Source: Agrilactobacillus yilanensis (lineage in GTDB: Bacteria > Bacillota > Bacilli > Lactobacillales > Lactobacillaceae). From it: a stretch of DNA of 64,000 nt. The notes beneath the pieces are model-generated. The model was not told the DNA's origin and ran no database searches. It saw only the letters and a program-made list of their open reading frames with translations. The position numbers were made by a program, and so were the translations under genes. The stretch covers positions 1 to 64,000 of the forward strand of contig NZ_RHOY01000008.1 in assembly GCF_003946725.1 (NCBI RefSeq), written 5' to 3'. Each line of letters starts with the position of its first letter. Positions within the stretch are counted from its first letter, which is position 1. Shown here piece after piece: positions 43,688-52,830 of this stretch.

Positions 43688-44872
43688 ATGGAAAACAGTA
43701 ACAAAAAAGCGGCGACTATGGCGTTAGTCATGGGCACGCTAGCCATGCTTGTGTCTTTTATCGCATGGTCATCGTTGGCACCTTTAGCAACACAAATCAC
43801 GCAAGATTTATCATTATCGGTTTCTCAAAAAACCTTTATGATTGCGACGCCGGTCTTATTAGGGTCAATCATGCGGATCCCGATGGGGTATTTGAGTGAT
43901 CGTTACGGTGGTAAGAAGATGTACATCATTTTGATGATCTTCGTTTTAATTCCACTCTTCTTTATGCCAATGGCTTTAGCGAGTAAATCTTTTGGGATGG
44001 TTATCTTCTTAGCCTTCTTATTGGGGATGAGTGGCACCTCGTTTGCTATTGCAATTTCTTATATTACGGTTTGGTACCCACCAGAAAAACAAGGCCTCGT
44101 TTTAGGCATTGCTGGTGTGGGGAATATCGGGAATGCTATGGCAGCGTTATCACTACCAAAGATCTCTGAAGCAAAAGGTATGAGCGCAGTTTACTATTTC
44201 ATCATGGCCCTATTAGTGATCATGATTATTTTATTCTTTTTCCTTTGTAAGGAAATGCCCGTTAACAAAAATAAGACATTGGGGCAAGCCTTTGTCGTGG
44301 CTAAAGAAAAGAATACTTGGCTATTATCATTATTTTATTTCTTAACATTCGGCTTGTTTGTGTCATTAAGTAACTTATTACCGGCTTTACTGGCAGACCA
44401 ATTTGGGACAACACCCGTTAATGCTGGTTTATGGGCCGCTGCATTTGCTGCTTTAGCAACAGCAATTCGGCCGATCGGTGGGGCAATTTCAGATAAAGTT
44501 GATCCGATGAAATTGCTGGAACTATTATTTGTTGGCGTGACGATTATTGGTGTTTTGATGGCTTTGAGCTTAAGCAGCTTTGGTCTGTTTATGACAACGA
44601 TTTTGATAATCGCGGTTTTGGCCGGTTTAGGAAATGGGGCCGTTTTCAAAATGGTGCCATCTGTTTCTAAAGGCAATACTGGTACGGTTACCGGTTTCGT
44701 TGGCGCAATTGGCGGCTTAGGCGGTTACTTCCCACCACTAATCATGGGAATTATCAAACAAAATACTGGCAGTTATCAACTCGGTTTTTATTTTCTAGCA
44801 GCAGTCGGTTTGATCTGTGCCGTGGTTTTGTACAGTGCCTTCATTAAGGGTGGCAAAGCCCACGCGTTATAA
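43688..44872 (+). CDS. narK: Nitrate/nitrite transporter, MFS family
   Basis: 394-residue major facilitator with about 12 membrane segments. The signature GYLSDRYGGKKMY (motif A), the nitrate-family motif AGVGNIGNAMAALSLPKI in the first half and AAIGGLGGYFPPLIMG-like VGAIGGLGGYFPPLIMG in the second half mark the NarK/nitrate porter group. GGAGG is correctly spaced. Imports nitrate and/or expels nitrite, completing the respiratory system with narGHJI. A weak terminator follows at 44889. Confidence 0.9.
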   Translation: MENSNKKAATMALVMGTLAMLVSFIAWSSLAPLATQITQDLSLSVSQKTFMIATPVLLGSIMRIPMGYLSDRYGGKKMYIILMIFVLIPLFFMPMALASKSFGMVIFLAFLLGMSGTSFAIAISYITVWYPPEKQGLVLGIAGVGNIGNAMAALSLPKISEAKGMSAVYYFIMALLVIMIILFFFLCKEMPVNKNKTLGQAFVVAKEKNTWLLSLFYFLTFGLFVSLSNLLPALLADQFGTTPVNAGLWAAAFAALATAIRPIGGAISDKVDPMKLLELLFVGVTIIGVLMALSLSSFGLFMTTILIIAVLAGLGNGAVFKMVPSVSKGNTGTVTGFVGAIGGLGGYFPPLIMGIIKQNTGSYQLGFYFLAAVGLICAVVLYSAFIKGGKAHAL

Positions 44873-44888
44873 TAAAGTAGTAATTTTT

Positions 44889-44931
44889 TAGGTGCTTGGC
44901 AAAGTTCAAACACAGCTGAGCATCTATTTTT
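44889..44931 (+). terminator. Probable terminator after narK
   Basis: TAGGTGCT pairs with AGCATCTA (one G.T) followed by TTTTTG. Confidence 0.6.
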
Positions 44932-45032
44932 GTTTTAAAAAAAATCATATACAAAAAACTTCATATCTAAAAAGAATAACCGGTGGGTTCGGATCACCAG
45001 TGGCTGTCCTAAATTCAGATCATTGAGAATTT

Positions 45033-45085
45033 AAAGCAACTGCGACAAAAGCTTCGATTTTTGTTGTAGTTGCTTTTAATTTTGT
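45033..45085 (+). terminator. Terminator-like hairpin in front of the FecCD-type transporter
   Basis: AAAGCAACTgCgACAAAA pairs with TTTTTGTtGtAGTTGCTTT and is followed by TAATTTTG. It lies 23 bases before the permease GTG start although narK already has its own hairpin at 44889. The 100 bases between (44932-45032) contain GGTG-GGTTCGGAT-CACC, a short stem. This could be a leader with conditional termination. Confidence 0.65.
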
Positions 45086-45108
45086 TATGGATAGAAAGGA
45101 ATTAAATT

Positions 45109-46134
45109 GTGAAGGAATATATTGCCCACCAAAAGCACCATCGCTTGATTTTTATCGCGGCCTTGATCGGATTAGTTGTGATGATCGCTATCGCTTTGTG
45201 TCTTGGCCGCTATGTATTATCATTGTCCACGGTTTGGCGGGCATTGACTCATCCCTTCTGGTTAAACAGTCATCAGGCGATCACCACGCCGGAAATGATC
45301 GTTTGGCAGCTTCGGATGCCACGAATTTTAGGGGCTTGTTTAATCGGATTTGGGTTGAGTCTATCAGGCGGCGCATACCAGAGTATTTTTCAAAATCCTT
45401 TGGTATCACCAGATTTATTGGGGGTGACAACCGGTGCCTCGGTTGGGGCCGCACTAGCAATTTTATGGCAAGGTAACATCGTCACGATTGAAATTATGGC
45501 CTTTATTGTAGGGCTTGTAACGGTATTATTAACCATCCTAGTGCCGACTTTGATTCGAAGTGTCAACAATTTAACACTAGTTTTAGCAGGGATTGTCGTT
45601 GGTGGCTTTATGCAGGCGATCTTAGGCTTGCTGAAGTATTTGGCGGATCCAGACAGTCAATTACAAGATATTGTTTATTGGCAGTTGGGGAGTTTAGCTA
45701 AAGTGAATTACCATACTTTGGGGGCCACATTACCGGTCTTTATTATTGCCGGGGGGCTCTTATTGGCCTTACGTTTTCGATTAAATGTTTTATCTTTACG
45801 GCCGGCAGAAGCAATTGCTACAGGGGTCAACTTGAAACGAGAACGGTTATTGGTTATCTTATGTGCCACATTATTGACGGCAGCGTCAGTGGCCATTGCC
45901 GGTACAATTGGTTGGGTGGGGTTAATCATGCCCCATATTGCCAAATTATTAACCCAGCAGAATAACCAAAAAGCCTTACCGCTTATGGCCGTTTTAGGGG
46001 CTGTCTTTTTACTGTTAATTGACACCTTAGCCCGCAGCATTTCTGCTGGAGAAGTGCCATTAGGTATTTTAACTGGCTTAATTGGGACCCCATTTTTTAT
46101 TGGTATTTTGTTCAAACAAAGAGGACGATTGTAA
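45109..46134 (+). CDS. FecCD-family ABC importer permease
   Basis: 341 residues, GTG start with AGAAAGGA 8 bases upstream, about nine to ten membrane segments. LRMPRILGACLIGFGLSLSGGAYQSIFQNPLVSPDLLGVTTGASVGAALA and GTIGWVGLIMPHIAKLL are typical of BtuC/FecCD permeases for siderophores, haem, cobalamin or, in the MolB group, molybdate. TAATG overlap with the ATPase. Location beside the molybdenum-cofactor genes, with no modABC seen in the window, makes molybdate a reasonable candidate substrate; iron chelates remain equally possible on sequence alone. Confidence 0.85.
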   Translation: MKEYIAHQKHHRLIFIAALIGLVVMIAIALCLGRYVLSLSTVWRALTHPFWLNSHQAITTPEMIVWQLRMPRILGACLIGFGLSLSGGAYQSIFQNPLVSPDLLGVTTGASVGAALAILWQGNIVTIEIMAFIVGLVTVLLTILVPTLIRSVNNLTLVLAGIVVGGFMQAILGLLKYLADPDSQLQDIVYWQLGSLAKVNYHTLGATLPVFIIAGGLLLALRFRLNVLSLRPAEAIATGVNLKRERLLVILCATLLTAASVAIAGTIGWVGLIMPHIAKLLTQQNNQKALPLMAVLGAVFLLLIDTLARSISAGEVPLGILTGLIGTPFFIGILFKQRGRL

Positions 46135-46913
46135 TGGCAATTTTAGAAGTAAGCAATGTGCAATTTAATTATCCTAAAGGGCCGCAGTGCTTAGACCAGG
46201 TGAACTTGGCCTTAAATACTGGTGAAATTACAACGATTTTAGGACCCAATGGGGTGGGCAAATCCACTTTTTTACAGCTATTGTGTGGGCTATTGCAGCC
46301 GACTGGCGGTGAAATTACGTTAAATGGGTGTGCGATGGACAGTTTATCGCCAGCCAAACGGGCCCAGACCATCGCTTTAGTGCCGCAAATGAACCAAATT
46401 GCCGGTTTACCCTATACGGTTTTGGATTATTTACTGATGGGTAAAACGGCCAGCATGGGCTTGTTCCATAAGCCTCAGTCAGCAGATTATCAAGCGGCTG
46501 AAAAAGTATTGCAGCGGTTGAACTGCAGTCAGCTTTTGGAACGCTCTTGTGCCAGTCTTAGCGGTGGCCAACTACAGTTGGTGACCGTAGGCAAAGCCTT
46601 AATGCAAAAGCCCAAGTTATTATTGTTGGATGAACCCACAGCAGCACTGGATTATAAAAACCAAGTGGAAATTTTGCGCTTGTTAAAAGATCTGGCCCAT
46701 AGCGGGTTAGCCATTGCCTTAACTTCCCATGATCCCAATCAAGCCATTTTGTTAGAAGACAGAGTAGCACTGTTAGATAAAACCGGACATTTACGGGTGG
46801 GGCCGATGACGACAATGATCTCTGCTGAAAACTTAAGTCAGATTTATGAAACGGATCTGACCGTAACCTTTGTACCAAATTGTCAACGTTTAGTTTGTAC
46901 ACTGATGATCTGA
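46134..46913 (+). CDS. FecE-type ABC importer ATP-binding protein
   Basis: 259 residues. Walker A GPNGVGKST, Q-loop at LVPQMNQ, signature LSGGQLQLV, Walker B KLLLLDEPTAALD and H-loop LTSHD are all intact. Start ATG overlaps the permease stop by one base; 14 bases separate its stop from the binding-protein start. Energises the FecCD-type importer. Confidence 0.9.
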   Translation: MAILEVSNVQFNYPKGPQCLDQVNLALNTGEITTILGPNGVGKSTFLQLLCGLLQPTGGEITLNGCAMDSLSPAKRAQTIALVPQMNQIAGLPYTVLDYLLMGKTASMGLFHKPQSADYQAAEKVLQRLNCSQLLERSCASLSGGQLQLVTVGKALMQKPKLLLLDEPTAALDYKNQVEILRLLKDLAHSGLAIALTSHDPNQAILLEDRVALLDKTGHLRVGPMTTMISAENLSQIYETDLTVTFVPNCQRLVCTLMI

Positions 46914-46927
46914 GGAGAAAATTCATT

Positions 46928-47971
46928 ATGAAAAAATTCAAAAAAGTAATTTTGGGATTAGGCTTTGTCAGCCTTCTAGGCCTTGGCTTAACCACTGCAC
47001 AACCAGCGCAAGCAGCCAGCACAAAAACCGTTACGGATATGACCGGTACCAAAGTCGAAATTCCTAAGAAAGTCAAAAAAGTTGCGGATCTTTGGCATGC
47101 CAACAATCAAGTTGTGTTACTATTAGGCGGTCAAAAGAAATTAGTGGCTACTACAGCCATGATCCAAAAACAACCTTGGTTTGCAGAAGTTTATCCAAAC
47201 ATCACTAAAGTCACTGCCCCTTATAATGGCACTGATTTACAAGTTGAAGAATTGGTTAAAACGAATCCAGACGTTGTGATTGCTTCGGATGATGCTACGA
47301 TTCAAAAGGCTAAGGATGCGGGTATTCCAGCCGTGAATGCAATGTATCAAGATTTTGCTGGTTTGAAGAAATCCGTTACTTTAACGGCCAATGTTTTGGG
47401 TGGTAACGCACCAAAAATCGCTAAAACCTATAACAAAGAACTAAATAGCAACATCAAGTATGTTAAAAAGAATGTCACGACTAAGAAGTCAAAACCAAAA
47501 GTGTTACATATCGTTGGAGCCACTGATTTATTAAAAGTTGACGGCACAAAATCTATTGTTGATGAATGGATCAAAGCTGCTGGCGGTCAAAATGCCATTA
47601 AAGCAGAAGGCAATATGATCACCACAACCGCTGAAGAAATCACAAAGAGTAATCCAGACATTATTATTGTGGGCCAAACAACAACTAAAGCCGCTCGTGA
47701 AGCACTAAAAAATGATGAACGGTTTGCTAATTTAAAAGCTGTTAAAAATAATAAAGTCTATGGTAACCCAACTGGGACCTTTGCCTGGGATCGTTACAGT
47801 GCTGAAGAAGCATTGCAAGTTTTGTGGGTTGCGAAATTATTGCATCCAAAAGACATGAAGAACGTCGACATGAACAAAAAGACACGACAATTCTATCAAA
47901 AATACTATAATTATGATTTAACAAAAGCCCAAGCTAAATTAATTTTAGCTGGCGAAAATCCAAAAGCTTAG
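46928..47971 (+). CDS. Periplasmic-type substrate-binding protein of the FecCD importer
   Basis: 347 residues from ATG 46928 (GAGGAG about 11 bases upstream); the longer frame reaches into the ATPase gene and is rejected. Signal peptide about 1-33 ends AQPAQA, followed by the mature N terminus; no lipobox Cys is present, unusual for a Gram-positive binding protein. The class III fold is indicated by TVTDMTGTKVEIPKKVKKV, the two-lobe pattern and VVIASDDATIQ / IIVGQTT strands joined by a long helix. No characterised ligand motif was recognised. Confidence 0.84.
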   Translation: MKKFKKVILGLGFVSLLGLGLTTAQPAQAASTKTVTDMTGTKVEIPKKVKKVADLWHANNQVVLLLGGQKKLVATTAMIQKQPWFAEVYPNITKVTAPYNGTDLQVEELVKTNPDVVIASDDATIQKAKDAGIPAVNAMYQDFAGLKKSVTLTANVLGGNAPKIAKTYNKELNSNIKYVKKNVTTKKSKPKVLHIVGATDLLKVDGTKSIVDEWIKAAGGQNAIKAEGNMITTTAEEITKSNPDIIIVGQTTTKAAREALKNDERFANLKAVKNNKVYGNPTGTFAWDRYSAEEALQVLWVAKLLHPKDMKNVDMNKKTRQFYQKYYNYDLTKAQAKLILAGENPKA

Positions 47972-47983
47972 TGAGGGTATCCG

Positions 47984-48991
47984 ATGCTAAAAGTAAATGC
48001 ACAAGAGTTCTTAAAGATTGATTACAACAATATTTCACTGAAGACATCTGGTTTTTATGCGGCACCAGAAAGTGACGCCCAAGTTCGACAACAACTTTTT
48101 GAAACATTACAGGCCCTGTTCAAGCAGGAACCAGCAGATACATTTTTTGCGTTGTCGATGATGTTAACGATGGGCGAAATTATGATCGCGCCTTTAGGGG
48201 TTTTAGACTTAGAAGCGGTTAAACAATTTGGTGCCAATCAACAATTGGATTACACTGCATTAACACCGGAAGATCAGTTAGAATGGCCTTTAGCCGTGCG
48301 TTTTATTTCACACACACCAGATGCGGACAGCCAAGAAACAACGGTGGCTTCTGGGTTGGAATTAAAGGCAGATTTTGCCCAGGCTTTTGAAGCTTTGTGG
48401 GCTGCGGTTAAACAATATTTAGATTTGAATCAGACAACAATGACTAAGATGTTAGCCACGTTAATTGAAGACAGTACTCAAGTTGAAGGCGATTTTTATC
48501 AAGAACTTTCAAAATTAGATGCGAAACAACGGGCTGAAAAAGTAGGTTTTGAGTTAGCTGATGGGGAAGTCACCCAGTTTACAAAATATATGAGTGATTC
48601 CCACGAAGTCATGAATATTGTCCGTTCAGCCGCTGATTTTGTTAAAAGTGAACTCGTTCAAGATCAAGCTTTTGCGCAAATTTTCAATGATGCCCATTAC
48701 CGCAGTACTTATTATTGGGTGCTAGATAATACTTTTTATGAATTGTATTATTATTACATTCAAAAATATAGTGCGGACAGCAAAGTTGAAAAATACTTGA
48801 AGCACCGAGAAGCTGACTGGCTAACACAGATGCGGCAAACCGCATTAAAAGGGTCGCAGCAAGTTAGTGAGCAGCCAAAAGCCAATCTAAATCCGGATGT
48901 GGCCGCATTGTTTGACCATATTTTCTTACCGTTAAATGAAAAAATTCTAACGGGTATCTTTGGGTTTGATGATGAAAATTCCCATAAATAA
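47984..48991 (+). CDS. Unrecognised acidic cytosolic protein linked to the FecCD importer
   Basis: 335 residues, no signal peptide, no membrane segment, no Cys, strongly acidic and apparently mainly helical (for example FETLQALFKQEP, ADFAQAFEALWAAVKQYLDL, YWVLDNTFYELYYYYIQKYSADSKVEKYL). GTGAGGG precedes the ATG. It starts 12 bases after the binding-protein stop with no terminator, so it is co-transcribed with the importer. I cannot assign a family. The helical, Cys-free, acidic composition recalls chaperone-like proteins such as TorD/NarJ, but no motif supports that. Confidence 0.7.
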   Translation: MLKVNAQEFLKIDYNNISLKTSGFYAAPESDAQVRQQLFETLQALFKQEPADTFFALSMMLTMGEIMIAPLGVLDLEAVKQFGANQQLDYTALTPEDQLEWPLAVRFISHTPDADSQETTVASGLELKADFAQAFEALWAAVKQYLDLNQTTMTKMLATLIEDSTQVEGDFYQELSKLDAKQRAEKVGFELADGEVTQFTKYMSDSHEVMNIVRSAADFVKSELVQDQAFAQIFNDAHYRSTYYWVLDNTFYELYYYYIQKYSADSKVEKYLKHREADWLTQMRQTALKGSQQVSEQPKANLNPDVAALFDHIFLPLNEKILTGIFGFDDENSHK

Positions 48992-49052
48992 TAGTATTTT
49001 CAAATTTATTTGCTATAATTTATAATGTACGATTAATTTAGGGGGCTTTTCT

Positions 49053-49967
49053 ATGTCAAGAACAATTGGTGTGATTGGTTTAGGTCACGTTGGGATTACA
49101 ACGTCATTTAATATTTTAACGAAAGGCTTAGCGGATACTTTAGTCATTTTTGATACTAAAGCGGGGCTAGCTGAAGCAGAAAGCTATGATTTACGGGATG
49201 CTTTAGGCGGTTTGAACACGTATACTGAAGTGCTCTATAATGATTACGCTGCTTTAAAAGAAGCCGATGTGGTGATTTTTGCCGCTGGGGATATTAGCGC
49301 AATTTTGGGTGGCGATCGTAATAGTGAGATCAAAACTTCGAAATTAGCGGTGGATCAAGTTAGTCCGCAGCTAAACGCTTCTGGTTTCCATGGCGTTTTG
49401 ATTGATATTAGTAATCCGTGTGACGTTATTACCACGTATTGGCAAGAAAAATTAAACTTACCAAAAACACAAATCTTTGGTACTGGGACAGCGTTAGATA
49501 CTTACCGCATGCGGCGTTCAGTGGCTGATACGCTGGATGTTAATGTGGATGATGTCCGTGGCTTTAGTATTGGGGAACATGGTGAAACCCAATTTCCAGC
49601 TTGGTCAACAGTCCGCGTGAATAATCAACCGATCTTAGAAATGGATGGGATAGATTATGATGGCCTATCTGAAGCTGCACGCTTAGGCGGTTGGAAGATT
49701 TTTAATGAGAAACACTACACCGCTTATGGGATCGCAACCATCGCCACAGAATTGGCGCTTGCGGTTTGCAGTGATGCCAAACGCGTTTTTCCAGTCACTT
49801 GTTTTGATGAAGATTATGGTTTTTGCATTGGCCATCCAGCAGTTGTTGGCCGCAAAGGTATTTTGTCAAATCCACCAATGACCTTGACGGATGATGAAAA
49901 GCAAAAATATGCTAAAACAGCACAATCTATTAAAGATACGTATGATAAATTAAAAGCATTAGATTAA
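49053..49967 (+). CDS. L-2-hydroxyisocaproate dehydrogenase
   Basis: NADH-linked reduction of branched 2-oxoacids (from leucine and similar) to 2-hydroxyacids. 304 residues of the LDH/MDH fold: NAD motif GLGHVG, substrate-binding ISNPCDV and the catalytic His in IGEHGETQFPAWS. The pattern of LRDALGG and GTGTALDTYRMRR fits the L-HicDH branch rather than lactate dehydrogenase. GGGGGC precedes the ATG. Products and substrates are connected with the 2-oxoacid dehydrogenase at 8521-13325 in metabolic logic, not in location. Confidence 0.85.
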   Translation: MSRTIGVIGLGHVGITTSFNILTKGLADTLVIFDTKAGLAEAESYDLRDALGGLNTYTEVLYNDYAALKEADVVIFAAGDISAILGGDRNSEIKTSKLAVDQVSPQLNASGFHGVLIDISNPCDVITTYWQEKLNLPKTQIFGTGTALDTYRMRRSVADTLDVNVDDVRGFSIGEHGETQFPAWSTVRVNNQPILEMDGIDYDGLSEAARLGGWKIFNEKHYTAYGIATIATELALAVCSDAKRVFPVTCFDEDYGFCIGHPAVVGRKGILSNPPMTLTDDEKQKYAKTAQSIKDTYDKLKALD

Positions 49968-50028
49968 GTTGATAAGCTGACCAAACAATGCCTTGAAGCA
50001 TCTGTCACTTATGAACTTGTAATATGTA

Positions 50029-50086
50029 AAAAAGAATCATTCGCCTTAAAAGCATAGCCGCTTTTAGGACGGATGATTCTTTTTTG
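50029..50086. terminator. Bidirectional intrinsic terminator
   Basis: AAAGAATCATTCG...AAAAGC pairs with GCTTTT...CGGATGATTCTTT (one G.T pair), A-run on the left and T-run on the right. Serves the hydroxyisocaproate dehydrogenase gene and the convergent metal-transport operon. Confidence 0.87.
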
Positions 50087-50088
50087 TG

Positions 50089-51033
50089 TTAAGCGCCGGT
50101 GGCTAAACCATCATGGATATGAGTTAAGTTCCATTGCATCATATCATAATAAGTGTCACCAGCTTGGCCTTTTTTAGCCAGAGAATCGGTGAAAACTTTA
50201 GAATAGATTTTTAAGCCAGTTTCAGCGGCAACTTGATTCATAGATTTTGGTGAAACAGAAGCTTCAACGAATAAATGTGCGGGTTCATATTGATGGACAG
50301 TAGCTAAGACCGCCTTCATTTGTTCAGGAGTACCTTGAGCTTCAGTATTAATTTCCCAAATATAAGCTGGGGTAATTTGATAAGCACTTGAGAAGTATTT
50401 AAAAGCACCTTCGGAAGTTACTAAGAGCCGTTGATTTTCAGGAATGTCTAAGAATTTAGATTTGGCGGTGTCATGCAGTTTTTGCAGTTTGGCAATATAA
50501 GCAGCACTATTTTTAGCGTAGGCCGCTTGATGCTTAGGATCTTTTTGCTGCAGCACTTTAGTCATTGTCTGAACGTATTTGATCCCGTTAGTTAAATCCA
50601 ACCAAGCATGGGGATCTTTTTCATTTTTGTTAGTTGTCAGATAAAGTGGTTTAACCGTTTCGCTGGCCGCAAAAACTTCTTTGCCATTGGTTTTGTTGGC
50701 CGTTTCAATAAGTTTTTTGAACCAGCCATTACCACCAGTCTCTAAGTTCAAACCGTTATGGAAAATCACATCAGCATGGGTGGTTTTGGCAATGTCTGTT
50801 GGCTGAGGATCGTATTCGTGAGGATCCACGCCACGTTTCACAATACTGTAGACGTCAACGTTTTTACCGCCGACTTGCTGAACCATATCTTCTAAAATAG
50901 AATTTGTCGTGACAACTTGCAGTTTATCGCTATTGCTGGCAATCGCCTGGGCATCGCGTTGATTTAAAAAGGTAAACACACCGGCGAAGAGTAAACCAAT
51001 ACCGATGAAGGTAATAATCAGGCGTTTAAGCAT
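50089..51033 (-). CDS. Manganese-type ABC transporter substrate-binding protein
   Basis: 314 residues of the cluster A-I (ZnuA/PsaA/MntC) family. Metal ligands visible in order: His in GVDPHEYDPQ, His in DPHAWLDL, Glu in SEGAFKYF and a final Asp in VFTDSL. YIWEINTEAQGTPEQM is characteristic of the manganese-binding PsaA/MntA group; no His-rich zinc loop is present. The N terminus has one membrane segment but no lipobox Cys (VFTFLNQRDAQA), so either a signal peptide cleaved after AQA or a membrane anchor. Its start overlaps the permease end by 8 bases. Confidence 0.87.
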   Translation of the reverse strand: MLKRLIITFIGIGLLFAGVFTFLNQRDAQAIASNSDKLQVVTTNSILEDMVQQVGGKNVDVYSIVKRGVDPHEYDPQPTDIAKTTHADVIFHNGLNLETGGNGWFKKLIETANKTNGKEVFAASETVKPLYLTTNKNEKDPHAWLDLTNGIKYVQTMTKVLQQKDPKHQAAYAKNSAAYIAKLQKLHDTAKSKFLDIPENQRLLVTSEGAFKYFSSAYQITPAYIWEINTEAQGTPEQMKAVLATVHQYEPAHLFVEASVSPKSMNQVAAETGLKIYSKVFTDSLAKKGQAGDTYYDMMQWNLTHIHDGLATGA

Positions 51034-51913
51034 CTAATTCCTCCTTTAAAGTCACAGCAGCTGGGGCTGTTTTAGGCTTTTGTTTGAATAAAAGGCCTTG
51101 CTTTGGTGAAACCACAAAGGAGATCCCGAAGATAATCGCCGATACTAAGACGATGGCAGGCCCTGACGCCCAGTTAAAGGTATAACTAGCATAAAGACCG
51201 CCGACTGCAGCAACAATGCCTAAAGACGCTGATAAGAGTAATAAAACATGCATCCGGTCCGTCCATAAGAAGGCAGTGGCTGCTGGGGTAATCAACATCG
51301 CGACCACTAAGATGATACCTACCGTCTGCAATGCTGAGACGGTGACTAAAGTTAAAACAATCATCAAGCTGTAATGAACGAGGGTTGTATTCAGCCCATA
51401 AGTTTTGGCGTAAGTTTCATCAAAAGAAGTGACGAGCAGTTCTTTATAGAAGACAACTACGAATAAAATGACAATGGCTAAAACGACAGTCGTGCTGATT
51501 AAATCATTGTCACTTACGGCCAAAACATTACCGAATAAAATATGATGCAAGTTAGTGGCACTTTCTGCCAACGAAATTAGAATAAAGCCTAATGCGTAAA
51601 ACGCACTGAAAATAACGCCGATGGAAGTATCCGTCTTTAATTTACTATGGGTTGCCACAAAACCAATTAAAATAGCTGCTAGCACCCCGAAAATGGAAGC
51701 GCCGATTAATAAATTCAAGTTAAACATAAAGGCAACGGCCACACCTGGCAGCACGGCATGCGAAACCGCATCGCCCATTAAGGACATCCCTCTTAAAATA
51801 ATGAAACTACCGATCAAACCGGACATAATGCCCACCATAGTGGCGGTAATCATAGCCGTCTGTAAAAAATCATATTTACCCATGGCCTCAATAAAATTTA
51901 AAATACTGGTCAC
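51026..51913 (-). CDS. Manganese-type ABC transporter permease
   Basis: 295 residues, about eight to nine membrane segments, of the ZnuB/MntB family: FIILRGMSLMGDAVSHAVLPGVA near the N terminus and VGIILVVAMLITPAATAFL near residue 200 are its signatures. The stop overlaps the binding-protein gene and the start overlaps the ATPase end by four bases, giving an ATPase-permease-binding-protein operon on the minus strand. Confidence 0.9.
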   Translation of the reverse strand: MTSILNFIEAMGKYDFLQTAMITATMVGIMSGLIGSFIILRGMSLMGDAVSHAVLPGVAVAFMFNLNLLIGASIFGVLAAILIGFVATHSKLKTDTSIGVIFSAFYALGFILISLAESATNLHHILFGNVLAVSDNDLISTTVVLAIVILFVVVFYKELLVTSFDETYAKTYGLNTTLVHYSLMIVLTLVTVSALQTVGIILVVAMLITPAATAFLWTDRMHVLLLLSASLGIVAAVGGLYASYTFNWASGPAIVLVSAIIFGISFVVSPKQGLLFKQKPKTAPAAVTLKEELDA

Positions 51914-52659
51914 GAAGCAGAACCCACTTTCTTTGTATCGTCAAAAAGGACAGCAGAGAGATCAGCACTAAAAGCTTGCTGAATATTTTCCGGGGTATAA
52001 GTTTGGGCAACTGACCCGCTGGCAACGATGCCGTGATTCAAAATTACTAAATTATCAAAGTAATCAAAGACTTTATTTAAATCATGATGGACGACAATAA
52101 TCGTTTTGCCTTCATCTCGCCAATATTTGATGATCGCCATAATATCGCGCTCACTCTTAATATCAATACCGACAAAAGGTTCATCTAATATAATAATATC
52201 GGCTTCTTGAGCAATGGCCCGAGCCACAAAGACCCGCTGTAATTGGCCACCGGAAAGATTGCCGATTTGGCGATCTTGGTAATCTAATAAGTTCACTTGG
52301 TCTAAAGCCGTGTAGGCGATTTGTTTCTCAGCATTGCCTGGAACTTTGAACAAGCCTAATTTGCCATAAGTGCCGGTGAGAACAACATCAAATACATTGA
52401 TGGGGAAAGTTAAATCTAAAGCTTTGCGCTGTTCCACATAGGCAATCTTATTGCTGACTTTTTTGATCTTTTGGCCATCGATTAAGACACTGCCGGATCT
52501 TTTGGGGATCAAGTTCAATAAGCCTTTGATCAAAGTGGATTTACCAGCCCCGTTAGGACCAATAATTCCGGTAATTTTGCCGCTTTCAAAAGTCACATCA
52601 AGGGCTTCAAAAACGGGCGAATTATCATAAGCCACCGTTAGGTTTTTGATTTCAAGCAT
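51910..52659 (-). CDS. Manganese-type ABC transporter ATP-binding protein
   Basis: 249 residues from ATG 52659 (AGGAGG 6 bases upstream); the longer frame begins inside the promoter region and is rejected. Walker A GPNGAGKST, signature LSGGQLQRV, Walker B IIILDEPFVGID, H-loop IVVHHD. The short loop EQRKALDLTFPINVFDVV is typical of MntB/ZnuC-type ATPases. First gene of the metal import operon. Confidence 0.9.
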   Translation of the reverse strand: MLEIKNLTVAYDNSPVFEALDVTFESGKITGIIGPNGAGKSTLIKGLLNLIPKRSGSVLIDGQKIKKVSNKIAYVEQRKALDLTFPINVFDVVLTGTYGKLGLFKVPGNAEKQIAYTALDQVNLLDYQDRQIGNLSGGQLQRVFVARAIAQEADIIILDEPFVGIDIKSERDIMAIIKYWRDEGKTIIVVHHDLNKVFDYFDNLVILNHGIVASGSVAQTYTPENIQQAFSADLSAVLFDDTKKVGSAS

Positions 52660-52713
52660 TAAATGCCTCCTATTTATATTCTTAGGTGTCATTAACATTT
52701 TTCTTAATAGAAT

Positions 52714-52740
52714 GTTATAGGAATTATTTAGATTTGTCAA
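52714..52740 (-). promoter_or_regulatory. Promoter of the manganese transporter operon
   Basis: On the minus strand TTGACA (52740-52735) is followed after 15 bases by TATAAC (52719-52714), or after 17 by TAACAT. The next bases contain an inverted AACATT...AATGTT pair (52694-52716), a possible metalloregulator site. The rest of the 318-base gap 52660-52977 is AT-rich and also contains the flavodiiron gene leader. Confidence 0.5.
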
Positions 52741-52830
52741 TTAATATTAGAAAAAACTTTTAAATTCAAAAAGTTAATAATTATAATTATATTTATATTC
52801 AGTAAATTCGTTCACAAAAAAACAAATATT

